In this document: piece after piece, positions 50,713 to 59,103 of the stretch
Numbering within the stretch: the first letter of the stretch is position 1
Layout: every line of letters begins with the position of its first letter
NCBI RefSeq assembly: GCF_024347195.1
Contig: NZ_AP025281.1
Location: 1,054,001-1,118,000, forward strand
Reading direction: 5' to 3'
DNA length: 64,000 bases
Source of the DNA: Aliamphritea hakodatensis
GTDB taxonomy: Bacteria; Pseudomonadota; Gammaproteobacteria; Pseudomonadales; Balneatricaceae
The notes under the pieces: generated by a model
The model's database searches: none
What the model saw: the letters and a program-made list of their open reading frames with translations, nothing else
What the model was told of the DNA's origin: nothing
Made by a program: the position numbers and the translations under genes

Positions 50713-51121
50713 CTGTCCCCCGGAGTAATTAAATTGATCAGTTTAATCAGTATAAGTTGAAAGCATACTTTGTTCCATCGGGGGGAATTTTGCAGATTTT
50801 TTCCTTATTTGTGCAGGAGATATACCTTTGTGTTCCGGTTGGGCTGAAGTGCTGTTCAGAACCGTACTGAGAGAGTCTGTTCAGAAAGGTAATTGTGCTG
50901 CTGTGTTTGATCAGTGCGATGGATATGTCATGCAGAATTTAAGCTTTCGGGGCTTGATTAGCCGGGCATGCATGCAGGAATCAGACTAGGACGTTTACTT
51001 AAGCAGCGCTGAACATAAACATATGACAATAGTGTCTCAAAATGGTTGTTATTGGGATAGAAGTATCAGGCTGGACTGATTATATTAGCGAACAAAAATA
51101 TAATCATAACAAGGATTACAT
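50713..51121. other. 409-base intergenic region before the chemoreceptor gene
   Basis: No supported gene. Contains the 10-base direct repeat CTGTTCAGAA at 50852-50861 and 50877-50886, and the inverted repeat at 51077-51106. I found no clear sigma-28 promoter. Confidence 0.45.
51077..51106. promoter_or_regulatory. Perfect 10-bp inverted repeat just upstream of the chemoreceptor gene
   Basis: TGATTATATT and AATATAATCA flank AGCGAACAAA, ending 15 bases before the ATG at 51122 and just before its AAGGA site. Could be a repressor operator or a 5'-UTR hairpin affecting translation. Confidence 0.5.
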
Positions 51122-53158
51122 ATGGTTCTGCTGTCAGGGTTAAAGGTCAGGTCGACGCTTTTTCTGGGATTTGGAATTCTGATTGTTATATCGATAGTCA
51201 GTTCTATTGCGGTATATGTTCAGTTGGGGAACACGCTTAAGGCGCAGGAATCGTTGCTGAATGTCCGGGCACCGACGGTGGAGTCCGGAATTAAGTTATC
51301 CGGAGCGATTAACCAGACCTTATCCGGGTTACGGGGGTATCTGATTTTAGGCGCCGATCCTGTGAAAGCTGATGTTTTTAAAAGTGAACGGGCGACAGGG
51401 TGGCAGGTACTTGATGCTTCGTTACAGGAACTGGAAGCTTTCTCTCAGAGCTGGACCGTACCGGACAACATCGACAAGCTGAACCGGATGAAATCGCTCA
51501 TTGAAGAGTTCCGGGTTGCCCAGCAGGAAATTGAAGATATCGCCCACACCGGTGCGAACATCCCTTCCTATGACATTCTGTTAACACAGGCTGCGCCCAC
51601 TGCAGCGAAAACCATAGAAGTGCTGACAGAACTCATTGAAGACGAAATGGATGCCTTTGCAGGCCTTGAACGTAAACGTCTGTTGAAGAGTTTTGCCGAC
51701 AGCCGGGCCTCCTTTGCTCTGAGTCTGGCGAATATCCGGGCTTATCTGTTGTCCGGTGATGAAAAGTTCAGAAACAGTTTTGAGCGCCTGTGGGATAAAA
51801 ACAGCCAGCAGGTGAAAAGCCTCGAAGGGCGTACGGAGTTTTTTACAGATAAACAGCTGCCGTTATGGCAGGAATATAAGTCGCTGCGTGAAGAGTTTTA
51901 CCCTTATGTGACAGAAATGTTTGCCTCGCGCAGCAACACTGACTGGAACAAAGCGAATGCGTGGTTAGGCACTAAAGCTGCACCGAAAGCGAAAGAGATT
52001 CAGCAGATACTGGTGGATATGCGGACCTCGCAGAAGAAACTCTATGAGACGGATCAGGCAGCGTTATCAGATGCGGTGAACTTCTTACACAGTGTACTGA
52101 TCGGCAGTTTACTGCTAACCGTCGTGTTAGGTGCCAGCCTTGCCTATGTTATCAGCAGAGCCGTGACCAAACCGTTGGGCGGTGAGCCGGAAGATATGGC
52201 CCGACTGGCAGACCGGATCTCGAAAGGGGACTTAACCACTCAGTTTGAGCCGGGCTATAAGGCTGAGGGGCTGTACCTTTCAATGATCAGAATGAACGAC
52301 AACCTGAAGAATCTGGTGGGGAACATTCATGATCTGTCCGGTGCGATTGCCCAGTCAAGCCAGGCGACGACCAACATTGCAGAGCAGACCAACGACAATG
52401 TGCAGTCCCAGTACCAGCAAACCGAGCTGGTGGCCACGGCTGTTGAAGAAATGACCCTGACGGTTAACGAAGTGGCTCAGAACGCCGCCGGCTGTGCGCA
52501 GATAACTGATGACTCGGAAGCGATTACGCAGAAAGGTCAGCGGAACGTGGAACAAACCATAGTGACCATTGAAAAGCTGTGCGCTGAAATTGCCCGGGCC
52601 TCAGAATCTATTTCTGCGGTACAGGAACAGAGCCTGGCGATTAACTCGATATCTGAAGTCATCGGTGGCATTGCCGACCAGACAAACCTGCTGGCACTGA
52701 ACGCGGCTATTGAAGCGGCGCGGGCAGGTGAACAGGGCAGGGGCTTTGCGGTGGTTGCTGATGAGGTTCGTTCACTGGCCTCCAAGACTCAGGATTCAAT
52801 CACCAGCATTAACGATATTATCCACTCGCTGCAGCAGGGGGCTGATAAAGCCGTGAATGTGATGGGCTTAAGCCAAAACATTGCGGTAGAAACCAGCGAA
52901 CAGGCACGGGTGTCCGGCGAATCGCTACAGCAGATATCTGAATCGGTGAAACAGATTCAGGACATGGCCAGCCAGATCGCTGTGGCCTCTGAAGAGCAGG
53001 CCAGTGTAACTGCTGATATCAGCCAGAACATACAGACCATCAGTGACATCTCCCGGGAAACCTCCACCCATGCGAATGACACCGTGGAAGCCGGCCATGA
53101 GATGACCTCTAAACTGGAACAGTTAAAGAGTGTGGTCGCGACGTTTAAGGTTTCTTAA
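51122..53158 (+). CDS. Methyl-accepting chemotaxis protein with HBM-like sensor
   Basis: A 678 aa chemoreceptor: TM1 (about 10-32), a ~280-residue all-helical periplasmic sensor, TM2 (about 323-345), HAMP and a signalling domain with the hairpin tip EVIGGIADQTNLLALNAAIEAARAGEQGRGFAVVADEVRSLA. The sensor contains two similar helical modules (LSGLRGYLILGADPVKADVF; LANIRAYLLSGDEKFRNSFE), the arrangement of helical bimodular (HBM) sensors such as Pseudomonas McpS, which bind organic acids. Ligand unknown. Preceded by AAGGA and the inverted repeat at 51077-51106. Confidence 0.9.
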   Translation: MVLLSGLKVRSTLFLGFGILIVISIVSSIAVYVQLGNTLKAQESLLNVRAPTVESGIKLSGAINQTLSGLRGYLILGADPVKADVFKSERATGWQVLDASLQELEAFSQSWTVPDNIDKLNRMKSLIEEFRVAQQEIEDIAHTGANIPSYDILLTQAAPTAAKTIEVLTELIEDEMDAFAGLERKRLLKSFADSRASFALSLANIRAYLLSGDEKFRNSFERLWDKNSQQVKSLEGRTEFFTDKQLPLWQEYKSLREEFYPYVTEMFASRSNTDWNKANAWLGTKAAPKAKEIQQILVDMRTSQKKLYETDQAALSDAVNFLHSVLIGSLLLTVVLGASLAYVISRAVTKPLGGEPEDMARLADRISKGDLTTQFEPGYKAEGLYLSMIRMNDNLKNLVGNIHDLSGAIAQSSQATTNIAEQTNDNVQSQYQQTELVATAVEEMTLTVNEVAQNAAGCAQITDDSEAITQKGQRNVEQTIVTIEKLCAEIARASESISAVQEQSLAINSISEVIGGIADQTNLLALNAAIEAARAGEQGRGFAVVADEVRSLASKTQDSITSINDIIHSLQQGADKAVNVMGLSQNIAVETSEQARVSGESLQQISESVKQIQDMASQIAVASEEQASVTADISQNIQTISDISRETSTHANDTVEAGHEMTSKLEQLKSVVATFKVS

Positions 53159-53173
53159 ACAGGAGCTTTGTAA

Positions 53174-53215
53174 ATAAGCCAGCATCAGATGCTGCAAGGA
53201 GCTAAGCTGGCTTAT
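53174..53215 (+). terminator. Hairpin after the chemoreceptor gene
   Basis: ATAAGCCAGC/GCTGGCTTAT, a perfect 10-bp stem 16 bases after the stop. T-run is weak (TCTATT), so a terminator is likely but not certain. Confidence 0.6.
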
Positions 53216-53376
53216 TCTATTAACTACGGAAGCGCGTATGTTTGTTTCTGTTTAGCTTTATTACTGCTTTGAGATTTGTACCGGTATATTCTGCTGTTAA
53301 AGCAGTTTTCCCTTTAGTGGCTAAAATCTATTCGGTATGATCATGTAACATTCAGTTCTTCAGGATAACCCTGCTC

Positions 53377-54099
53377 ATGTCTCTGCTCTTCAAAGAAATC
53401 GACTGCCAGCCGTCGCCGCTGGGTAATATCTCCCTGCGTCGGCGGCGCTTACCTGCGTTCAGTGACAGAGACATTTATGAAGTGAAGCTCGGTGATGAGT
53501 TTCTGATGTCCAGCATGTTTGTTGAGGCGGAAGAAGCGCTTTCTGATCTGGGTCTTGCCGCAGTGGAGGGGGATGATCTCTCTGTGGTCGTCGGTGGTCT
53601 GGGCTTGGGTTATACCGCTGTGGCTGCGCTAAAGGATGAACGCATCTCTGAGCAGTTGGTGGTAGATGCACTGGATACGGTAATCGGCTGGCATCAGGAT
53701 GAACTGGTGCCGCTGGGCAAGGTTTTGAATGCAGATACCCGTAATCGCTATGTACACGGCAGTTTCTTCGATTTAGCAACCGACCCTGAAAACGGCTTCG
53801 ACCCACAAAGTCCGGGCCGGAAGTTTGATGCCATCCTGTTGGATATCGACCACTCCCCAACAGAATACCTGAACGCATCTAACGCCAGTTTCTACACCAC
53901 CGAAAATCTGTCACTCATGGCTGAACAACTAAAGCCGAAAGGCGTGTTCGCCATGTGGTCCCAAAACCTCCCTGAAGATAGTTTTATCGAGCTGCTGAAG
54001 ACCGTATTCGACAGTGTCGAATCCCACATCGTACCTTTCTACAACCCGTTCCTGGGTAGTGAGTCTACGAATTCGGTTTATGTTTGCGTAAAAGGCTGA
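53377..54099 (+). CDS. Spermidine-synthase-like SAM-dependent methyltransferase-fold protein
   Basis: A 240 aa Rossmann protein with glycine-rich motif I (VVVGGLGLGYTAVAAL) and KFDAILLDIDHSPTEYLN, which matches the D-x-x-D region of spermidine synthases. The N-terminal oligomerisation part of true spermidine synthase is reduced, and the C-terminus ends MWSQNLPEDSFIELLK… as in the large family of spermidine-synthase-like proteins of unknown substrate. No speD nearby. ATG 53377. Confidence 0.78.
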   Translation: MSLLFKEIDCQPSPLGNISLRRRRLPAFSDRDIYEVKLGDEFLMSSMFVEAEEALSDLGLAAVEGDDLSVVVGGLGLGYTAVAALKDERISEQLVVDALDTVIGWHQDELVPLGKVLNADTRNRYVHGSFFDLATDPENGFDPQSPGRKFDAILLDIDHSPTEYLNASNASFYTTENLSLMAEQLKPKGVFAMWSQNLPEDSFIELLKTVFDSVESHIVPFYNPFLGSESTNSVYVCVKG

Positions 54100-54119
54100 C
54101 ACCTTACGATTTTGCTGTC

Positions 54120-54932
54120 TTAATTTTTTATGACTTGGTGCTGTCTAGGTCTGAACAGTGTTTCGTTAGGTTGTAAGGTATGAATGAAGGTTCCTTTTTT
54201 TGTAAAAACTGCCAGCTTGTCTTTCGATGAAATGACGAGCATTCCTTCTATTATAATTTTTCCTGTTTGATCTAAAATCTGAGAGCAGTTATATAACTCT
54301 TTATCCTCAGGGTAGTGGCAGCCAGATTCCAGGTAAGTTGTAATTCCTTTTTGTGCTGTACTTTGTGCTTGTTCGTAGGAACTTAATAGGATGGATGACC
54401 ATATTAGTATGAAAAAAAGGACTGTTAGGGTCGTACTTCCCAGCCAATGAACAGTTTCGTAGACAACGATAATGGCTTTAGAGAAGTCGTTATTTTCATA
54501 GTGAAAAAATTGAAAGAAGTTGTTTAGTTTTGAACTTGTTTTCGTTGGATGTTCTTTTGTTTCTATCCAATAACGTGCAATTTTAGCTACTAAGTATGTA
54601 AATAACACTGAGCCAGCTATAAAACATAAGAAGTAAGTTAGTCCTGATTTACTGGAAATAATATTTGAAAATGAATTTATATAATGTGTGCCTACCAAGT
54701 AAGCGTATAGATATGATTCTTGTACACTTAAGGAAAAAGAACCTGAGTTTATACCAAATTCACTTAGGTACACGAGATGATAGATAGTACCCGTCAGATA
54801 GCCAATAGGGCCTAATAAGCCTACGGTTGCAATAAACAGGGTGATAATTGTTCCATGCTGTTCGATGTATTTACTTAAGCGAAAAGGTTCAAAGTTTACT
54901 TTTTTTGAATTCTGAATAGCTTGTTGATTCAT
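54120..54932 (-). CDS. AT-rich orphan membrane protein
   Basis: A 270 aa protein with four or five hydrophobic segments (about 30-60, 75-95, 98-115, 160-185) and a C-terminal soluble domain of ~85 residues (KLAVFTKKGTFIHTLQPNETL). I recognise no family. The gene is markedly AT-rich: 19 of 60 bases are G or C in 54541-54600, whereas neighbours are well above half. AT-rich codon use and absence of relatives that I recognise suggest recent acquisition. It is adjacent to a repeat-like element at 55145-55347. Confidence 0.6.
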   Translation of the reverse strand: MNQQAIQNSKKVNFEPFRLSKYIEQHGTIITLFIATVGLLGPIGYLTGTIYHLVYLSEFGINSGSFSLSVQESYLYAYLVGTHYINSFSNIISSKSGLTYFLCFIAGSVLFTYLVAKIARYWIETKEHPTKTSSKLNNFFQFFHYENNDFSKAIIVVYETVHWLGSTTLTVLFFILIWSSILLSSYEQAQSTAQKGITTYLESGCHYPEDKELYNCSQILDQTGKIIIEGMLVISSKDKLAVFTKKGTFIHTLQPNETLFRPRQHQVIKN

Positions 54933-55144
54933 TAACTTTATTCCCTGTTAATAAAAAAATATGAAGTAAATCAGTATCTTCCTGTGGCACGTTACATCAA
55001 GATAACAAAAAATAATTTTGTTGTATTGGTTCGTTTTTCTAAGTTTTTTGCTGAATATTAGATATAGCTACTGGCACCAAGCTTCCCCTTCTGTGCAGCC
55101 GAGCATTGCAACTGACAACAGATAAGCCTGAGAAATTGTTTGAA
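54933..55144. other. AT-rich intergenic stretch
   Basis: Continuation of low G+C sequence upstream of the orphan membrane gene; contains its likely promoter. No gene supported. Confidence 0.4.
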
Positions 55145-55347
55145 GGAGCGGAGCGACTGAGTTTTGCGAAGGCCTGTTGGCAGTGAAACGCGCAGGGCAT
55201 CCGGCGAAGCTGGACAAGCAGTGGGGCGGCCTTTAGATTGTTAAGACCTTTAGCCGTTTAAAGGTCTTGACTCGACGAAGTCGAAAAAGACCATCCCAAG
55301 CTAAGCACCACCAGAGTAACAAAGAAATACACTGATCTCTCCGCTCC
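55145..55347. repeat. Structured intergenic element with terminal inverted repeats
   Basis: GGAGCGGAG (55145-55153) and CTCCGCTCC (55339-55347) are perfect inverted ends of a ~203-base element. Inside lie a perfect 10-bp hairpin AAGACCTTTA/TAAAGGTCTT (55243-55268) and a TCGAC-GAA-GTCGA palindrome (55272-55284). No coding frame. Resembles dispersed non-coding elements of gammaproteobacterial genomes; copy number cannot be seen here. Confidence 0.5.
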
Positions 55348-55394
55348 TGACTTTTTTAAAGAAAAGTAAGGAGCAACCTAAAAAAGAACCAAAA

Positions 55395-55424
55395 AAAAAT
55401 CCCAGCTCAAAGGCTGGGATTTTT
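55395..55424 (-). terminator. Intrinsic terminator of valS
   Basis: AAAAATCCCAGC/GCTGGGATTTTT stem; on the minus strand it is followed by a run of at least nine Ts. It lies 26 bases after the valS stop. Confidence 0.9.
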
Positions 55425-55450
55425 ATCAGACAAAGAAAATGGAGGGCTGA

Positions 55451-58306
55451 TTACAGCGCCTCAATCTTCCCATATTGCTCAGTCAGCTGCGTCAGCGAAG
55501 CCTTAAACTCCCCTAACTTTTCACGCTCTTTAGCCACCACTGCTTCAGGGGCATTGGCAACGAACTTCTCGTTGTTCAGCTTGCCTTCCAGACGGCCGGC
55601 TTCCTTCTGCAGTTTGTCCATTTCTTTCTTCAGACGGGCAAGCTCGGCATCTTTGTCGATCAGGCCGGCCATGGGTACCAGTACCTGCATATCACCAACC
55701 AGCTGTACTGCAGACATCGGTGCTTCATCGCCCGGGTTCAGCCAGGTGATGGAGCCCAGTGCTGCCAGCTTGGACAGGAAGGCCTGGTTGGCTTCCAGAA
55801 GTGCTTTGTCAGCGTCGCTGCCGTTGTTGAACAGGACGTCCAGATCTTTACCCGGGGAGATACCCATCTCACCACGGATGTTACGGATACCGGTGATAAC
55901 ACCCTTCAGCCATTCAATGTTGGCTTCTGCTTCTGTATCCAGCTTGGCGTTGTCGCCCTGCGGGAAAGGTTGCAGCATGATGGTGTCACCTTCTTTCCCG
56001 GCTTCTGTCTTGATTGACTGCCAGATTTCTTCTGTGATGTACGGCATGATCGGGTGGGCCAGACGCAGGATCTGCTCAAGTGCGTGAACCAGTGTCTGAC
56101 GGGTGCCGCGTTTGGCTTCAGCTGAGGCGTTGTCGTCCCACAGTACCGGCTTGGACAGTTCCAGATACCAGCTGCAGTATTCGTTCCAGATGAAGTCATA
56201 CAGTGACTGAGAGGCCATGTCGAAACGGTATTCGTCCATGTGCTTCTGCACTTCGGTTTCTACGCGCTGCAGCTGGCTGATGATCCAGCGGTCTGCGAGA
56301 GACAGCTCTACCGCTGCGCCATTCTGGCCACAGTCTTCGCCTTCGGTGTTCATCTGAACGTAACGGGCAGCGTTCCAGATCTTGTTACAGAAGTTACGGT
56401 AACCTTCCAGTCGCTTCATGTCCCAGTTGATGTCACGGCCGGTAGAGGCCAGTGCTGCCAGGGTGAAGCGCAGGGCGTCGGTGCCGTGTGCAGAGATGCC
56501 TTCCGGGAACTGCTTTTCGGTACGCTTGCCGATTTTCTCAGCCTGTTGTGGCTGCATCATGTTGCCGGTACGTTTTTCCAGCAGGGCCGGCAGGTCGATA
56601 CCGTCGATCATGTCCAGCGGGTCCAGTACGTTACCCTTCGACTTGGACATCTTGTCGCCGTTTTCATCACGGATCAGACCGGTAACGTAAACGGTTTTGA
56701 ACGGTACCTGTGGTTTGCCGTCTTCGTCTTTCATGAAGTGCATGGTCATCATGATCATCCGGGCAACCCAGAAGAAGATGATGTCAAAGCCGGTCACCAG
56801 TACGTCGGTCGGGTGGAATGTCTGCAGGCGCTGGGTGTTTTCAGGCCAGCCCAGGGTACCGAAGGTCCACAGGCCGGAACTGAACCAGGTGTCCAGTACG
56901 TCGTTGTCCTGAGTTAGCTCAACGCTGTCGTCCAGATTGTATTTCTCACGGGCAGCTGCGGCGCTGTTGGCCACGTATACGTTGCCTTCTGCGTCGTAGT
57001 AAGCAGGGATACGGTGGCCCCACCACAACTGACGGGAGATACACCAGTCCTGAATGTCGCGCATCCAGGCGTAGTACATGTTTTCGTACTGCTTAGGCAC
57101 GAACTGGATGTCACCGTTTTCAACCGCTTCAACCGCTGGCTTGGCCAGCGTCTTGGCATCGGCGAACCACTGGTCGGTCAGCATCGGTTCGATAACCACA
57201 CCGCCACGGTCGCCGTACGGGATGGTCATGTCGTTTTCGTCGATCTTCACCAGCAGGCCAGCGGCCTCGAAGTCTGCAACTACTTCACGGCGAGCCGCGA
57301 AACGTTCCATGCCCCGGTATTTTTCCGGGATGAAGGTGTCCATTTCGGTGTTTGGCGTGCCGTCGGTGTTGAAGCATTCTGCTTCATCACGGATGTCTGC
57401 ATTCAGGGTGAGGATGTTCACCATTGGCAGACCGCAGCGTTTGCCGACTTCGTTATCGTTGAAGTCGTGGGCCGGGGTGATTTTCACGCAGCCGGTGCCT
57501 TTTTCCATGTCGGCGTGTTCGTCGGCAACGATTGGGATACGGCGGCCAACCAGCGGCAGGATGATTTCTTTGCCGATCAGCGCTTTGTAACGGTCGTCTT
57601 CCGGGTTAACGGCGACGCCGGTGTCGCCCAGCATAGTTTCCGGACGGGTAGTTGCCACGACGAGGAAGTCATCGCCTTCAGCGGTTTTTGCGCCGTCGGC
57701 CAGCGGGTAGCGCAGGTACCACATCTTGCCTTTAACGTCGCGGTTTTCCACTTCCAGATCGGAGATAGCGGTGTGCAGTTTCGGGTCCCAGTTCACCAGG
57801 CGTTTGCCACGGTAGATCAGGCCTTCGTCATACAGGCGGATAAAGACTTCCTGGACGGCGTTGTAGAAACCGTCGTCCATGGTGAAACGTTCGGTTGGCC
57901 AGTCGACGGAGTTACCCAGACGGCGCATCTGACCGGTAATGGTGCCACCGGATTCTTCTTTCCATTCCCAGATCTTGTTGATGAAGTTTTCACGGCCGAG
58001 ATCGTGGCGGGTTTTCTGTTCTTCAGCGGCCAGTTTGCGTTCAACGACCATCTGGGTTGCGATGCCGGCGTGATCGGTGCCCACTTGCCACAGGGTGTTT
58101 TTGCCCTGCATACGCTGGTAACGGGTCAGGGCGTCCATGATGGTGTGCTGGAAAGCGTGGCCCATGTGCAGGCTGCCGGTGACGTTCGGTGGCGGAATCA
58201 TGATGCAGTATGAATCGCCTTCGCCGGATGGGGCGAAGTAACCGTTGTCTTCCCAGGTTTTATACCAGGATTTTTCGATCTCGTGGGGCTGGTAGGTCTT
58301 ATCCAT
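55451..58306 (-). CDS. valS: Valyl-tRNA synthetase
   Basis: A 951 aa class Ia aminoacyl-tRNA synthetase, typical length. HIGH motif as HMGH (47-50, in PPPNVTGSLHMGH), the CP1 editing domain, KMSKS motif intact (DKMSKSKGNVLDPLDM), anticodon domain and the C-terminal coiled coil (LARLKKEMDKLQKEAGRLEGKLNNEKFV) that is specific to ValS. Downstream of holC on the minus strand with 237 bases between; terminator at 55395-55424. Confidence 0.98.
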   Translation of the reverse strand: MDKTYQPHEIEKSWYKTWEDNGYFAPSGEGDSYCIMIPPPNVTGSLHMGHAFQHTIMDALTRYQRMQGKNTLWQVGTDHAGIATQMVVERKLAAEEQKTRHDLGRENFINKIWEWKEESGGTITGQMRRLGNSVDWPTERFTMDDGFYNAVQEVFIRLYDEGLIYRGKRLVNWDPKLHTAISDLEVENRDVKGKMWYLRYPLADGAKTAEGDDFLVVATTRPETMLGDTGVAVNPEDDRYKALIGKEIILPLVGRRIPIVADEHADMEKGTGCVKITPAHDFNDNEVGKRCGLPMVNILTLNADIRDEAECFNTDGTPNTEMDTFIPEKYRGMERFAARREVVADFEAAGLLVKIDENDMTIPYGDRGGVVIEPMLTDQWFADAKTLAKPAVEAVENGDIQFVPKQYENMYYAWMRDIQDWCISRQLWWGHRIPAYYDAEGNVYVANSAAAAREKYNLDDSVELTQDNDVLDTWFSSGLWTFGTLGWPENTQRLQTFHPTDVLVTGFDIIFFWVARMIMMTMHFMKDEDGKPQVPFKTVYVTGLIRDENGDKMSKSKGNVLDPLDMIDGIDLPALLEKRTGNMMQPQQAEKIGKRTEKQFPEGISAHGTDALRFTLAALASTGRDINWDMKRLEGYRNFCNKIWNAARYVQMNTEGEDCGQNGAAVELSLADRWIISQLQRVETEVQKHMDEYRFDMASQSLYDFIWNEYCSWYLELSKPVLWDDNASAEAKRGTRQTLVHALEQILRLAHPIMPYITEEIWQSIKTEAGKEGDTIMLQPFPQGDNAKLDTEAEANIEWLKGVITGIRNIRGEMGISPGKDLDVLFNNGSDADKALLEANQAFLSKLAALGSITWLNPGDEAPMSAVQLVGDMQVLVPMAGLIDKDAELARLKKEMDKLQKEAGRLEGKLNNEKFVANAPEAVVAKEREKLGEFKASLTQLTEQYGKIEAL

Positions 58307-58543
58307 TATGCTCGTCCAAAACGCAGATGTTCACACTTGCCGGTTACAGCCCAGAGGCGGGCTTGCAGCTAAAAGCAGCGAGGGTGATAAATTGGCAAAA
58401 AATTGGTGTCGATTATACCGGCAGACGGGGCCAGAAAACATAGAGCAGGGCACAAATATAGGATGAATTCGCTTCAGTTAGCCGTATGCCCGGTTTTGGG
58501 GGAGGTAAAGCGTTGTGGGGCGCTGGTTACTGAGTGTAAGAAC

Positions 58544-58990
58544 TCAGGATTTTGGCCGCATGTCGTGCATTTTGATTTCGATGCCGGCGTCTTTGTAGGT
58601 GGCGTAGTTTTTTCGGGTGGCGGTCAGGATATCATCCTGCTGGACGACGATTTCCAGAATGCGCTCGAACTTCAGGGTTTCCCCGGCGGTATCCAGATGC
58701 AGGTTGATGTATACGTCCCGGTGTTCCGGCAGGGTATCGCCCCAGCCAATCTGAACCGGTGCCGGCGTGTCGGCTCCGGAGCTGGCATTACTGATAATGC
58801 CGTGAGGAATAAAGGCTTCCGGGCGGTAATCCCAGAGGAGCTGATCAAGCCGTTCGGCTTCCTGTTCGCTGGCCACTGAGATGAATACCTGGCGGCCCTT
58901 GCCCAGCACTTTATCTGCCAGCCGGCAGAGAAAGGTATAGCGGCTGTCATGCTGGGTATCGGTAAGGACGTAAAAGTCGGCCTGGCTCAA
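58544..58990 (-). CDS. holC: DNA polymerase III chi subunit
   Basis: A 148 aa protein with family features: ADFYVLTD at the N-terminus, LCRLADKVLGKGRQVFISVASEQEAERLDQLLWDYRPEAFIPHG and the GWGDTLPEHRDVYINLHL region that contacts SSB and psi. Chi links the clamp-loader complex through psi to single-strand-binding protein. Start is TTG 58990. Classic location between pepA and valS. Psi (holD) is at 7318-8292. Confidence 0.93.
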   Translation of the reverse strand: MSQADFYVLTDTQHDSRYTFLCRLADKVLGKGRQVFISVASEQEAERLDQLLWDYRPEAFIPHGIISNASSGADTPAPVQIGWGDTLPEHRDVYINLHLDTAGETLKFERILEIVVQQDDILTATRKNYATYKDAGIEIKMHDMRPKS

Positions 58991-59049
58991 TGGTTTGTCT
59001 CAGGAAAGTGAATCGGACTGTGGTTCAGTGTGTAGCTAATGTAAGAAGA

Positions 59050-59074
59050 AACGGCGGTTATTTCAACCGCCGTT
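59050..59074 (-). terminator. Hairpin between pepA and holC
   Basis: Perfect 10-bp stem AACGGCGGTT/AACCGCCGTT with a 5-base loop. On the minus strand it is followed by TTCTTCTT, so it is a likely terminator of pepA and separates it from holC. Confidence 0.75.
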
Positions 59075-59103
59075 GTGCCTGTTCAGGGCTCAGATAGCCG
59101 GGC

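Noticed and set aside
57014..58213. 399-codon open frame on the plus strand opposite valS
   Set aside because: It is the antisense shadow of a highly conserved gene, rich in His/Val/Phe, with no domain or ribosome binding site.
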